23,342 nucleotides of DNA from assembly GCA_900752285.1 (NCBI GenBank), contig CAADUW010000138.1, positions 1 through 23,342 on the forward strand. The letters are read 5' to 3'. Origin of the DNA: an uncultured Oscillospiraceae bacterium (GTDB lineage Bacteria; Bacillota; Clostridia; Oscillospirales; Oscillospiraceae). The number at the start of each line of letters is the position of its first letter. Position 1 is the first letter of the stretch. Below are positions 1 to 7,268 of the stretch, one piece after another. Under the pieces are notes generated by a model. That model worked only from the letters and a program-made list of their open reading frames with translations, was not told the origin of the DNA and searched no databases. Both the position numbers and the translations under genes were made by a program.

Positions 1-126
1 CGTCTTTTTGCTCCACTTCTTCAGTTTGAAAAACCAGAAATACATACAGGATTCCTTCGTTTTCCAAACTTTGAATTGGGGCAAAAACCCTGTCTGAGAT
101 TTCTTGCCGAATTGCGCGGTGCTGCC
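1..126 (-). repeat. Truncated copy of a dispersed ~160-bp repeat element
   Basis: Read on the minus strand, this stretch matches the complete element at 23181-23340 almost base for base over about 126 positions. I count roughly four substitutions and one 1-base indel. The element begins at 126 with GGCAGCACCGCGCAATT, and the window edge cuts it off before its other end. It starts about 33 bases after the stop codon of the MATE gene and has the same sense as that gene's transcript. One base change inside the internal inverted repeat (ACAGGATT to ACAGGGTT) would still allow pairing through a G-U wobble. I do not recognise a named family. Confidence 0.9.
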
Positions 127-159
127 TAAGCTGTTGTCTGGCGGGGCAAAGCCGCTGCT

Positions 160-1542
160 TTACAGGGTATGCCCGGCGGCGGGGGCTTTTTTGTGCCAGC
201 GGAGGAAGAAATAGCTTACCTCAATGATGCAGCAGGTGGTCCAGCCCAGAGGGTAGCCAAGTCCTACCAGCAGGGGGGTATTGGCAACATAGTGGGTAAC
301 GAGGAACAGATACAGCTGCCGCAGACCGACAAAGGTCGCAATCATGATGACCATGGGACCGGTGGAGTCGCCCCGCCCCCGGAGTGCGCCGGCAAGCACG
401 TGATTGACACAGTTGAATACCAGAAAGAAGCAGTTTGCCCGGATGAACAGAACGCCATATTCAATGACGGCGCTGTCCGGAGAGAACAGCGATACGGCAG
501 GTGCGGCAAACAGCACAAGCAGCGCCGCAATGGTAAAGGTGACCACAACGGAGAGCACGACGGTGGTGACGGTGCCTTTGTTGGCGCGCTCCTGCTTCCC
601 GGCGCCGATGTTCTGGCTGACGAAGGTAGTGGACGCCATGGCAAGACTCTGCATGGGCAGCATCAGGAACTGATCCAGTTTATTGTAGCAGCTCCAGCCC
701 GCCATGCAGTCGGACCCGAAGAAATTGATGTAGGACTGGACGAATACGTTGGAGAAGGCGGTGATCACGGACTGGATGCCTGCCGGGAGTCCCACGGCGA
801 AAATATTGCCCAGAATGGACCAGTCGATTTTCATGTCGCGCCAGGTCAGGCGGTAAATGTCCCGGGAACGGGTCAGAAGATACAGAATCAGAAATGCGGA
901 TACGAACTGGGAGATGATTGTTGCCCAGGCGACGCCCGCAGTTCCGCTCTTGAATTCGATCACAAAGAGCAGATCCAGCAGGGTGTTCAGAATGCTGGTG
1001 AGAATCAGAAAATACAGCGGGCGCATGGTATCCCCCACTGCCCGGAGAATGCCGCTACCCATGTTGTAAATCAGCAGCCCGGAAATACCGCCGATGTAGA
1101 TTTGCAGATAAACGGTGGCGGCTTCCATCACATCGTCCGGTGTAGCCATGAGACGAAGCAAAAAGGGCACGGAAGCAACGCCCCCCACAGTGAACAGAAC
1201 GCACAGCAGAAAGGTGGCTGCCATCGTGGTTTCAATGGCTTTGTGGAGCTGCTCCAGATTTCTGGAACCAAACAGACTGGAAATTACCACACCGGCGCCG
1301 ATGGAAAAGCCGTTGAAGAAAAATACCAGAATGTTTACGATCATGGTGGTTGCTCCGACGGCAGCCAGAGCTTCCTTTCCCACAAAGTTGCCGACGACAA
1401 CGGAGTCCACGGTGTTATACAGCATCTGAAAGACGTTCCCCAGCATCAGGGGCAGGGAAAAGAGGAGGATTTCCTTCCAGATGGCCCCGGTGGTCATATC
1501 CCGGGCAGAGGTTTTTCCGGATGCAGCGGACAAAAACGACAT
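160..1542 (-). CDS. MATE family multidrug/cation antiporter
   Basis: A 460-residue polytopic membrane protein of the MATE family, which exports drugs or metabolites across the cytoplasmic membrane using a Na+ or H+ gradient. The N-terminal region after residue 20 has the typical MATE opening (SLPLMLGNVFQMLYNTVDSV), followed by VGNFVGKEALAAVG. About 12 hydrophobic segments form two halves, as expected for the family, and the length is normal. The chosen ATG at 1542 has AAAGGA about 11 bases upstream. A longer frame starts upstream of this ATG, but the predicted promoter at 1577-1605 lies inside that extension, so the shorter start is preferred. The gene is monocistronic here and diverges from the DUF1538 operon. 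The substrate cannot be told from sequence. Confidence 0.93.
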   Translation of the reverse strand: MSFLSAASGKTSARDMTTGAIWKEILLFSLPLMLGNVFQMLYNTVDSVVVGNFVGKEALAAVGATTMIVNILVFFFNGFSIGAGVVISSLFGSRNLEQLHKAIETTMAATFLLCVLFTVGGVASVPFLLRLMATPDDVMEAATVYLQIYIGGISGLLIYNMGSGILRAVGDTMRPLYFLILTSILNTLLDLLFVIEFKSGTAGVAWATIISQFVSAFLILYLLTRSRDIYRLTWRDMKIDWSILGNIFAVGLPAGIQSVITAFSNVFVQSYINFFGSDCMAGWSCYNKLDQFLMLPMQSLAMASTTFVSQNIGAGKQERANKGTVTTVVLSVVVTFTIAALLVLFAAPAVSLFSPDSAVIEYGVLFIRANCFFLVFNCVNHVLAGALRGRGDSTGPMVIMIATFVGLRQLYLFLVTHYVANTPLLVGLGYPLGWTTCCIIEVSYFFLRWHKKAPAAGHTL

Positions 1543-1576
1543 GGTAATTAAATTCCTTTCCAGAGTGGTTTTTCTT

Positions 1577-1605
1577 ATTTTACACAAATTTTACAGTAAG
1601 TGCAA
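1577..1605 (-). promoter_or_regulatory. Sigma-A type promoter for the MATE gene
   Basis: On the minus strand, TTGCAC (1605-1600) and TAAAAT (1582-1577) are separated by exactly 17 bases. Transcription would start around 1570, leaving a leader of about 28 bases before the ATG at 1542. The surrounding 1560-1760 stretch is markedly AT-rich compared with the coding regions. Confidence 0.65.
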
Positions 1606-1731
1606 TCCCAAAAGAAAAAGCAGTCGGATTTTGTGGGAATCGGGAAAATGCAAAAAAGTTCTGAATTTTACGCAGATTTGTGAATATTCTTTAAAAGTTT
1701 TGACATTTGGAAGAAAATCCATGATTTTCCG

Positions 1732-1760
1732 TTGCAGAAACAGCTTTTTTCCGGTATAGT
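1732..1760 (+). promoter_or_regulatory. Sigma-A type promoter for the DUF1538/P-II operon
   Basis: TTGCAG (1732-1737) and TATAGT (1755-1760) have a 17-base spacer. The leader would be about 90 bases before the TTG start at 1856. A further consensus -35 (TTGACA, 1700-1705) lies just upstream but has no convincing -10 at the right distance. The 313-base gap between the MATE and DUF1538 starts holds these two divergent promoters and no gene I can support. Confidence 0.6.
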
Positions 1761-1855
1761 ATAGATAATAACGGAGAAGCAGGCCCCCGGCGCTGTTAGC
1801 CAGCAGTAAAGCGGCGGCTTCCGCATTCTCAAAAACCGGAAAAGGAGCGGGGCGA

Positions 1856-3379
1856 TTGAAGGAATTGAAGAATAAGATCCGGGAGGCGCTCATTTCTGCG
1901 CTTCCGGTCACGGCGCTGGTATATCTGCTGGCGCTTACACCGGTCCTGAATCTGTCGAGGGCAGAGCTTGTGACCTTTACGGTGGGCGCGGTGCTGCTGG
2001 TGCTGGGCATTGGCCTGTTCAGTCTGGGTGCGGATCTTGCCATGACCCCCATGGGGTCTCTGGTGGGCGCGGGACTGTCCAGACAGAAAAAACTGGGGCT
2101 TCTGGGCGGTGTATGCTTTCTGCTGGGGGTGCTCATCACTGTGGCGGAGCCGGATCTGCAGGTCCTGGCAAATCAGGTCAGCACGGTCATGAACGGAACG
2201 GTGCTGATCGTCTGTACCGGACTGGGTGTGGGGGCGTTCCTCGTGGTCGCGGTGCTGAAAATCGTATTCCGGGTGTCCCTGTCCCAGATCCTCATGCTGT
2301 TCTACATGCTCCTGTTTGCGCTGGCGCTTGTTTTGCAGGAAACGGGCAGCGGGGCGCTGCTGCCCATGGCCTTTGATTCCGGCGGCGTGACCACGGGCCC
2401 CATTACGGTGCCCTTCATCATGGCGCTGGGCGTCGGCATTTCGGGCGTGTTGGGCGACCGGCGGATCAAGGAAAATGCCTTTGGCCTTGTGGCGCTGTGC
2501 TCGGTGGGGCCGGTGCTGGCGGTGCTCCTTCTGGGCATCTTTTCTTCCAGCAATCTCAGCTATACGGTTCCTGATTATACCGTCAGCGAGCAGGTGGCGG
2601 GAGCCTTCCTGACCGCCGCCGGGCACACGGCAAAGGAGGTCGCCCTTGCGCTGGGAATGATCGTGGGGGTGTTTTTGCTCTGCAAATGGCTGTTCCTGTC
2701 CATGAGCCGCCGGATGGCGCGGCAGATCACCGTGGGTGTTCTGTTTACTTATGTGGGCCTTGTAATGTTTCTGACGGGCATCAACGTAGGCTTCATGCCC
2801 ATCGGCTACCGAATCGGACAGGTCCTTGCGGGAGGCAGCCGGGTGTTCCTGGTGCTGTTCGGCTTTGCCATTGGCGTGCTTGTGGTGCTTGCCGAGCCTG
2901 CGGTGCATGTGCTGAACAATCAGGTGGAGGAGGTCACCGGCGGGCTTGTCAGCCGGAAGGCCATGATGGCGGGACTTTGCGTCGGCGTGGGCAGCGCATT
3001 GGCATTGAGCATGCTGCGGATCATTTTTGATTTCTCCCTCGTTTATTACATCGTTCCGGGCTATTTTCTGTCTCTGCTGCTGAGCCTGTTTGTACCGCCG
3101 GTCTATACGGCCATTGCGTTTGACTCCGGCGGCGTGGCCAGCGGCCCCATGACCTCCGGCTTCCTGCTGCCGCTGGCGGTGGGCGCCTGTGCCGCGCTGC
3201 AGGGGGAGGAAGCGGTTCTTGCGGATGCCTTCGGCGTTGTGGCGCTGGTGGCAATGGCACCGCTGATCACCATCCAGCTGCTGGGCTTCCGGGGAATCCT
3301 CGCCGAAAAGCTCAGCGAACGCAGGGCAATGCGGAAAATCCTGGATGCCGACGACATGCAGATCATCAACTTTCTGTAA
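1856..3379 (+). CDS. DUF1538 domain membrane protein with two homologous halves
   Basis: A 507-residue integral membrane protein with about twelve hydrophobic segments, recognised as DUF1538, a family of unknown function. It is internally duplicated. AEPDLQVLANQV (residues 97-108) recurs as AEPAVHVLNNQV (346-357), and AFDSGGVTTGP (172-182) recurs as AFDSGGVASGP (421-431), both offset by exactly 249 residues. The conserved FDSGGV..GP loops sit between hydrophobic stretches, as substrate- or ion-coordinating re-entrant loops do in duplicated transporters; that role is inference. The start is TTG at 1856, chosen because AAGGAG lies 8 bases upstream and no ATG fits. Two P-II-like genes follow 12 bases downstream, suggesting a regulated transporter or channel. 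The substrate is unknown. Confidence 0.85.
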   Translation: MKELKNKIREALISALPVTALVYLLALTPVLNLSRAELVTFTVGAVLLVLGIGLFSLGADLAMTPMGSLVGAGLSRQKKLGLLGGVCFLLGVLITVAEPDLQVLANQVSTVMNGTVLIVCTGLGVGAFLVVAVLKIVFRVSLSQILMLFYMLLFALALVLQETGSGALLPMAFDSGGVTTGPITVPFIMALGVGISGVLGDRRIKENAFGLVALCSVGPVLAVLLLGIFSSSNLSYTVPDYTVSEQVAGAFLTAAGHTAKEVALALGMIVGVFLLCKWLFLSMSRRMARQITVGVLFTYVGLVMFLTGINVGFMPIGYRIGQVLAGGSRVFLVLFGFAIGVLVVLAEPAVHVLNNQVEEVTGGLVSRKAMMAGLCVGVGSALALSMLRIIFDFSLVYYIVPGYFLSLLLSLFVPPVYTAIAFDSGGVASGPMTSGFLLPLAVGACAALQGEEAVLADAFGVVALVAMAPLITIQLLGFRGILAEKLSERRAMRKILDADDMQIINFL

Positions 3380-3391
3380 GGAGGGGCTTTT

Positions 3392-3766
3392 GTGGACAAT
3401 ACGGTCAATGATTCCGCCATTAAGAAACTGAAGCTCCTGTTTACCGTGGTGGATCGGGGCAAGGCGGATTTTTATCTGGATGTACTGAGCCAGTTTGATG
3501 TGAATTACCAGATGGTCGTGAGCGGCCTGGGAACGGCAAATTCCGAGCTGGTGGAGCTGCTCAGGCTGGAACCCCACAAGGCGGTGATCCTCAGCGTCAT
3601 GCGGGAGAATGTGGTGGAGGAAGCCATGAATTGTCTGGAGGACAAGTTCGCCTCCATCCGGAACGGAAAAGGAATTTCCTTCGCCGTGCCGCTGTCCGGT
3701 GTGATCGGCGTGAATCTGTATCGGTTTCTCAGTGACAATCGAATGGGCAAGGGGGATGGCGTATGA
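3392..3766 (+). CDS. P-II-like regulatory protein (first of a pair)
   Basis: A 124-residue soluble protein with the P-II/GlnB-like ferredoxin fold, judged from the segment NGKGISFAVPLSG (residues 91-103), which resembles the C-terminal nucleotide-binding strand of P-II proteins, and from the preceding VILSVMRENVVEEAMNCLED strand-helix pattern. It is divergent: the T-loop region is short and has no obvious uridylylated tyrosine. P-II proteins are trimers that bind ATP/ADP and 2-oxoglutarate and commonly gate membrane transporters such as AmtB. Here the partner would be the DUF1538 protein encoded just upstream. The start is GTG at 3392, with AGGAGG about 6 bases before it. Its stop overlaps the next ATG in an ATGA junction, implying translational coupling. 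Confidence 0.75.
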   Translation: MDNTVNDSAIKKLKLLFTVVDRGKADFYLDVLSQFDVNYQMVVSGLGTANSELVELLRLEPHKAVILSVMRENVVEEAMNCLEDKFASIRNGKGISFAVPLSGVIGVNLYRFLSDNRMGKGDGV

Positions 3767-4095
3767 AAACGGAAGCACATGAAGTGATATTTGCGATTGT
3801 GAACGCGGGCTTTGCCGAGGACGTGATGGACGTTGCCCGTGAGCAGGGCGTGCGGGGCGGCACGATTCTGAATGCCAGAGGCGTTGTCCGGGAAGAGGCG
3901 GCGGCTTTCTTTGGGATCACCCTCCATGCGGACAAGGAGATCGTCATGATGGTGGTGGAAAAGTCCATCCGGGACCGGGTGCTGAACGCGATCTACCGGG
4001 AAATGGGCATGGCAAAAAAAGCAAAGGGCATTGCCTTCTGCCTCCCGGTCACAGACGTGGCGGGACTGGTGTCCGAAAAATCGGAATCGACATAA
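3763..4095 (+). CDS. P-II family nitrogen-regulator-like protein (second of a pair)
   Basis: A 110-residue protein, close to the usual 112-residue GlnB length and more P-II-like than its neighbour. GGTILNARG (residues 32-40) precedes a very short loop and then FFGI, followed by DKEIVMMVVEK and KGIAFCLPV (from residue 88), the typical P-II order of elements. The T-loop is reduced to about eight residues (VVREEAAA), so the classic uridylylation tyrosine is absent. If it is regulated, this would be by direct effector binding rather than covalent modification; that is inference. It overlaps the preceding gene by four bases and ends inside the hairpin at 4093-4142. Confidence 0.82.
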   Translation: MKTEAHEVIFAIVNAGFAEDVMDVAREQGVRGGTILNARGVVREEAAAFFGITLHADKEIVMMVVEKSIRDRVLNAIYREMGMAKKAKGIAFCLPVTDVAGLVSEKSEST

Positions 4096-4142
4096 AAAGC
4101 AGCGCAGAACATTTCTCCGAAAGGAATGCTCTGCGCTGCTTT
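4093..4142 (-). terminator. Rho-independent terminator of rnpB, possibly bidirectional
   Basis: A perfect 13-base inverted repeat, AAAGCAGCGCAGA (4096-4108) and TCTGCGCTGCTTT (4130-4142), has an inner stem capped by a TCC-GAAA-GGA tetraloop. On the minus strand it is followed by a run of T (complement of 4094-4098) and directly adjoins the 3' end of RNase P RNA. For plus-strand transcripts of the P-II operon it is only weakly T-tailed, but it overlaps the last stop codon and probably helps to end that operon too. Confidence 0.88.
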
Positions 4143-4488
4143 GCGATACGGGGCTGTAAGCCGGGTTCTGTCTTGACAGCCATCTATCTAGCTTTGCCAT
4201 TGCTGACAAAGTCAAGCCGCCTCCTCGGGACGACCGGGCCGGTCGCATGTCCCTCCACGGCGTTGCTCCGGGATAGAGTTTACATCGTAAAACTTATGTT
4301 GCCATAAGCCGGGTGCGCTCTTGCCGCACCTTTTCACCCTTACCGGTTTTACCCGGCGGTATCTCTCTGTTGCACTTGTCCTGAGGTCACCCTCGGCGGG
4401 CGTTACCCGTTATCCCTGCCCTGCGGAGCCCGGACTTTCCTCATCTGGGCCCTTTCGGTTCCCATCCGCGGCTGTCCGCCCCGATCGC
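4143..4488 (-). ncRNA. rnpB: RNase P RNA, bacterial type A
   Basis: The minus strand carries hallmark RNase P RNA sequences. GAGGAAAGTCCGGGCTCC lies near the 5' end (around 4442-4425), and ACAGAACCCGGCTTACAG lies near the 3' end (around 4171-4154). P1 forms from the ends: GCGATCGGGGC at 4488 pairs with GCCCCGTATCGC at 4143, with one bulged base. The length of about 346 bases fits. This ribozyme removes 5' leaders from precursor tRNAs together with RnpA. A strong promoter lies 6 bases upstream of the predicted 5' end, so little or no 5' processing seems needed, and the terminator follows directly. Confidence 0.95.
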
Positions 4489-4494
4489 GGGTCT

Positions 4495-4523
4495 ATTGTA
4501 ACGCAAGAGAGACGGATTGTCAA
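4495..4523 (-). promoter_or_regulatory. Consensus promoter of rnpB
   Basis: On the minus strand, a perfect -35 TTGACA (4523-4518), a 17-base spacer and a -10 TACAAT (4500-4495) precede the RNA by 6 bases. This near-consensus match is what is expected for an abundant stable RNA. Confidence 0.88.
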
Positions 4524-4528
4524 ACATC

Positions 4529-4557
4529 TTGCAAAATTCTTCCCGGGGGGATATACT
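4529..4557 (+). promoter_or_regulatory. Promoter of the murD-ispD-ispF operon
   Basis: TTGCAA (4529-4534), a 17-base spacer and TATACT (4552-4557) lie 45 bases upstream of the murD ATG. It is back to back with the rnpB promoter; the two -35 boxes are only five bases apart. Confidence 0.72.
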
Positions 4558-4602
4558 GTAAAAAGAAACGGAGAATCCGGATTTCACAAAGGAGCAAGGA
4601 AC

Positions 4603-5964
4603 ATGACTGCTTTTGAAACATATTTTACTTCCCTCCGGGAGAAAAACATCGCGGTGCTGGGACTGGGGGTCAGCAACCGCCCGCTGGTGCGGCTGCTGCT
4701 GGAATTCGGCTGCCGGGTAACAGGCTGTGACCGGACACCACGGGAAAAACTGGACCCGGAGGTTCTGGAGCTGGAGCAGGCGGGCTGTACCCTCCGGGTG
4801 GGAGACGGTTATCTCAGCGGCGTGGAGGCAGATGTGGTGTTCCGCACCCCCGGTATGCACCCGAACAATCCGGCCATTGCCGCACTGCGGGAGCGGGGGG
4901 CGAGAATCACCTCGGAGATGGAGGTGTTCTTTGAGGTCTGCCCCTGCCATACCATTGCGGTAACCGGCTCCGACGGGAAAACCACCACAACCACCCTCAT
5001 TTCCGAGATGCTGAAAGCGTCCGGAAAGACCGTCTGGCTGGGAGGCAACATCGGTGAGCCGCTGCTGCCCCGGTGCCGGAAAATGGGGCCGGACGACTAT
5101 GCGGTGGCAGAGCTCAGCTCTTTCCAGCTGATGGACATGACGAGGTCTCCGGAGCGGGCGGTCATTACCAATCTGGCACCCAACCATCTGGATATCCACA
5201 GGGATATGGCGGAATATATCTGGGCAAAGCAGAATATTTACCGCTATCAGGAAAGCGGTGACCTGCTGATCCTGAATGCGGACAATGCCATCACCGCCGG
5301 GTTTACCGGAAACGGAAAAACGGAGTTTTTCTCCCGGAAGCAGAAAACGAACGGCGTCTGGACAGAGAACGGCGTCATTTACCGGCATGGGCAGAAGGTG
5401 TTGGAAACAAAGGACATTCTTCTGCCGGGCACCCACAACATTGAAAACTACATGGCTGCCATTGCCGCGGTGGAGGGCATTGCCTCCGATGAGGCGATCG
5501 GGCAGGTTGCGAAAAACTTCGGCGGTGTGGAACACCGGATCGAGCTGGTTCGGGTGAAGGACGGGGTCCGGTTCTACAATGATTCCATTGCATCCTCCCC
5601 CAGCCGTACCATTGCGGGGCTGCGGAGCTTCCCGGAGAAGGTGATCCTCATTGCCGGGGGCTATGACAAGCACATTCCCTACGATGTACTGGGCCCGGAG
5701 ATCTGTACCCATGTGAAGAAGCTGTTTTTGGGCGGTGCGACCGGGGAAAAGATCCGGCAGGCGGTGCTTGCCGCGAAGAATTACCGGGAGGGTGCGCCGG
5801 AAATTACCGACTGTGGCAATTTTGAGACGGCGGTCCGGGCGGCAGCCGGGGCGGCGGAGCCCGGGGACGTGGTGCTCATGAGCCCTGCCAGTGCCGCTTT
5901 TGACCAGTTTAAGAATTTCATGGTACGGGGAGACTTTTACAAAAAGCTGATAAAGGAGCTGTGA
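4603..5964 (+). CDS. murD: UDP-N-acetylmuramoyl-L-alanine--D-glutamate ligase
   Basis: A cytoplasmic Mur ligase that adds D-glutamate to UDP-MurNAc-L-alanine using ATP in peptidoglycan precursor synthesis. The 453-residue length is typical. Visible features are an N-terminal nucleotide fold (VLGLGVSNRPL near residue 18), the ATP P-loop GSDGKTTTTT (residues 122-131, K126), ELSSFQLMD, NLAPNHLDIHRDM, the C-terminal NDSIASSPSRT, and the closing SPASAAFDQFKNFMVRGD. The P-loop has S-D where many MurD proteins have T-N, a conservative difference. The ATG at 4603 was chosen over an in-frame upstream extension because AAAGGAG lies 8 bases before it and the extension would run across rnpB. It begins an operon with ispD and ispF. 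Confidence 0.97.
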   Translation: MTAFETYFTSLREKNIAVLGLGVSNRPLVRLLLEFGCRVTGCDRTPREKLDPEVLELEQAGCTLRVGDGYLSGVEADVVFRTPGMHPNNPAIAALRERGARITSEMEVFFEVCPCHTIAVTGSDGKTTTTTLISEMLKASGKTVWLGGNIGEPLLPRCRKMGPDDYAVAELSSFQLMDMTRSPERAVITNLAPNHLDIHRDMAEYIWAKQNIYRYQESGDLLILNADNAITAGFTGNGKTEFFSRKQKTNGVWTENGVIYRHGQKVLETKDILLPGTHNIENYMAAIAAVEGIASDEAIGQVAKNFGGVEHRIELVRVKDGVRFYNDSIASSPSRTIAGLRSFPEKVILIAGGYDKHIPYDVLGPEICTHVKKLFLGGATGEKIRQAVLAAKNYREGAPEITDCGNFETAVRAAAGAAEPGDVVLMSPASAAFDQFKNFMVRGDFYKKLIKEL

Positions 5965-5967
5965 CCT

Positions 5968-6684
5968 GTGAAAATTACGGACCTGACCCGAACGGCGCGG
6001 AAGCTTCTGAAGCTGAAGCCCTGCGGCGCGGTCATTGTGGCGGCGGGCAGTGCAAGCCGGATGAAGGGCGTGGATAAAATCATGGCAGAGCTTGCCGGGG
6101 AGCCGGTGATCGTCAGAACCGTCCGGGCGTTTCAGGACTGCGATGCCATCCGGGAAATTGTGATCGTGACCCGGGAGGACCTGATCCTGCCCGTCCGGGA
6201 CCTGTTGCGCTCCATGCCGAAGGTGCGGGCGGTGGTGGCGGGAGGAAGTACCCGTCAGGAGTCCGTGACCCGGGGGCTTGGTGCCCTGTCGCCCGGCATG
6301 AAGCTGGCGGCGATTCACGACGGCGCCCGCCCGCTGGTCAGCTGGCAGCTGATCGACCGTACTGTCCGGGCGGCCAATACCTACGGCGCGGCGGTGCCGG
6401 CCATTCCCGTTAAGGATACCATCAAGGTGGCAGCGGGGGGGCTGGTGGAGTCCACACCGGACAGAAGCACCCTGCGGGCAATCCAGACGCCCCAGGTATT
6501 TGACCTGGATCTGCTCCGGGCCGCACTGAAGCAGACAGACGGCGCGGGACTGACGGATGACTGCGCGGCGGTGGAGAAGCTGGGCATGAAGGTGAAGATC
6601 GTGGAGGGCGCGGAAGAAAATCTGAAAATTACCACGCCCCTTGACCTGAAAATTGCGAAAATGCTGCTGGAGGAATCAAAATGA
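5968..6684 (+). CDS. ispD: 2-C-methyl-D-erythritol 4-phosphate cytidylyltransferase
   Basis: The third enzyme of the MEP isoprenoid pathway, which transfers CMP from CTP to MEP. The 238-residue protein shows the nucleotidyltransferase loop [12 protein letters not shown] (from residue 21), [49 protein letters not shown] and TPQVFDL, then [12 protein letters not shown]. It starts with GTG at 5968, three bases after the murD stop, with AAAGGAG 9 bases upstream. About 20 residues precede the catalytic loop, more than usual for IspD, but no closer start codon would keep the loop intact. It overlaps ispF by four bases. Confidence 0.96.
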   Translation: MKITDLTRTARKLLKLKPCGAVIVAAGSASRMKGVDKIMAELAGEPVIVRTVRAFQDCDAIREIVIVTREDLILPVRDLLRSMPKVRAVVAGGSTRQESVTRGLGALSPGMKLAAIHDGARPLVSWQLIDRTVRAANTYGAAVPAIPVKDTIKVAAGGLVESTPDRSTLRAIQTPQVFDLDLLRAALKQTDGAGLTDDCAAVEKLGMKVKIVEGAEENLKITTPLDLKIAKMLLEESK

Positions 6685-7175
6685 GAATCGGACACGGATA
6701 TGATGTGCACCGGCTGGTTCCGGATAGAGAACTGATCCTTGGCGGCGTGAAGATCCCCTGTGAACTGGGACTGCTGGGCCATTCGGATGCGGATGTGCTG
6801 CTGCATGCGGTAATGGACGCACTGCTGGGCGCGGCGGGCATGCGGGACATCGGCTATCACTTCCCGGATACGGATCCCGCCTATCGGGGGGCGGACTCCA
6901 TGGAGCTTCTGCGTCAGGTGGGAACCATGCTCCGGAAAGTAGGCTTCCGGGTGGAAAATATCGATGTGACTATGATCGCCCAGAAGCCGAAGCTGAAGGA
7001 TTATATCCCTCAAATGACCTGGAATATTGCCGCGGCGCTGGGAATTGAGGAAAGCAGAGTCAATGTAAAGGCCACAACGGAAGAGCACCTGGGCTTTACG
7101 GGCACCGGAGAGGGCATGTCCTGTCATGCGGTGTGCCTCATCGAAGACCTGCCGGGGAAAGCAGTTCTGCTGTAA
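6681..7175 (+). CDS. ispF: 2-C-methyl-D-erythritol 2,4-cyclodiphosphate synthase
   Basis: A MEP-pathway enzyme that cyclises CDP-ME 2-phosphate, releasing CMP. The 164-residue length is slightly above the usual 155-160. The metal ligands D8 and H10 in GHGYDVHRL and H42 in [19 protein letters not shown] are present, followed by [10 protein letters not shown] and the C-terminal [18 protein letters not shown], which contributes to the active site between subunits of the trimer. The ATG overlaps the ispD stop (ATGA), so translation is probably coupled. It ends the murD operon and is followed by a strong hairpin. With ispD it indicates MEP rather than mevalonate isoprenoid synthesis. Confidence 0.97.
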   Translation: MRIGHGYDVHRLVPDRELILGGVKIPCELGLLGHSDADVLLHAVMDALLGAAGMRDIGYHFPDTDPAYRGADSMELLRQVGTMLRKVGFRVENIDVTMIAQKPKLKDYIPQMTWNIAAALGIEESRVNVKATTEEHLGFTGTGEGMSCHAVCLIEDLPGKAVLL

Positions 7176-7196
7176 AAGCGGAAAGTTGACAGTCTT

Positions 7197-7234
7197 AAAA
7201 TGCTTCACCAAATGGTGGAGCATTTTCCGTTTTT
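7197..7234 (+). terminator. Rho-independent terminator of murD-ispD-ispF
   Basis: AAAATGCTTCACC (7197-7209) and GGTGGAGCATTTT (7214-7226) form a 13-base stem with one G-T wobble and an AAAT loop, followed by CCGTTTTT. It separates ispF from the DUF3343 gene. Confidence 0.88.
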
Positions 7235-7268
7235 CGGCATAGATTGAGCCGGGAGGGGTTGGTGCAGG

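Noticed and set aside
4321..4602. Upstream in-frame extension of murD and a small protein frame across 4148-4490
   Set aside because: The region is RNase P RNA on the opposite strand, and the murD promoter at 4529-4557 lies inside the extension, so translation from upstream is implausible.
7186..7214. TTGACA at 7186 as a promoter for the DUF3343 gene
   Set aside because: The hexamer 17 bases downstream (CAAATG) is a poor -10 and lies inside the terminator hairpin.
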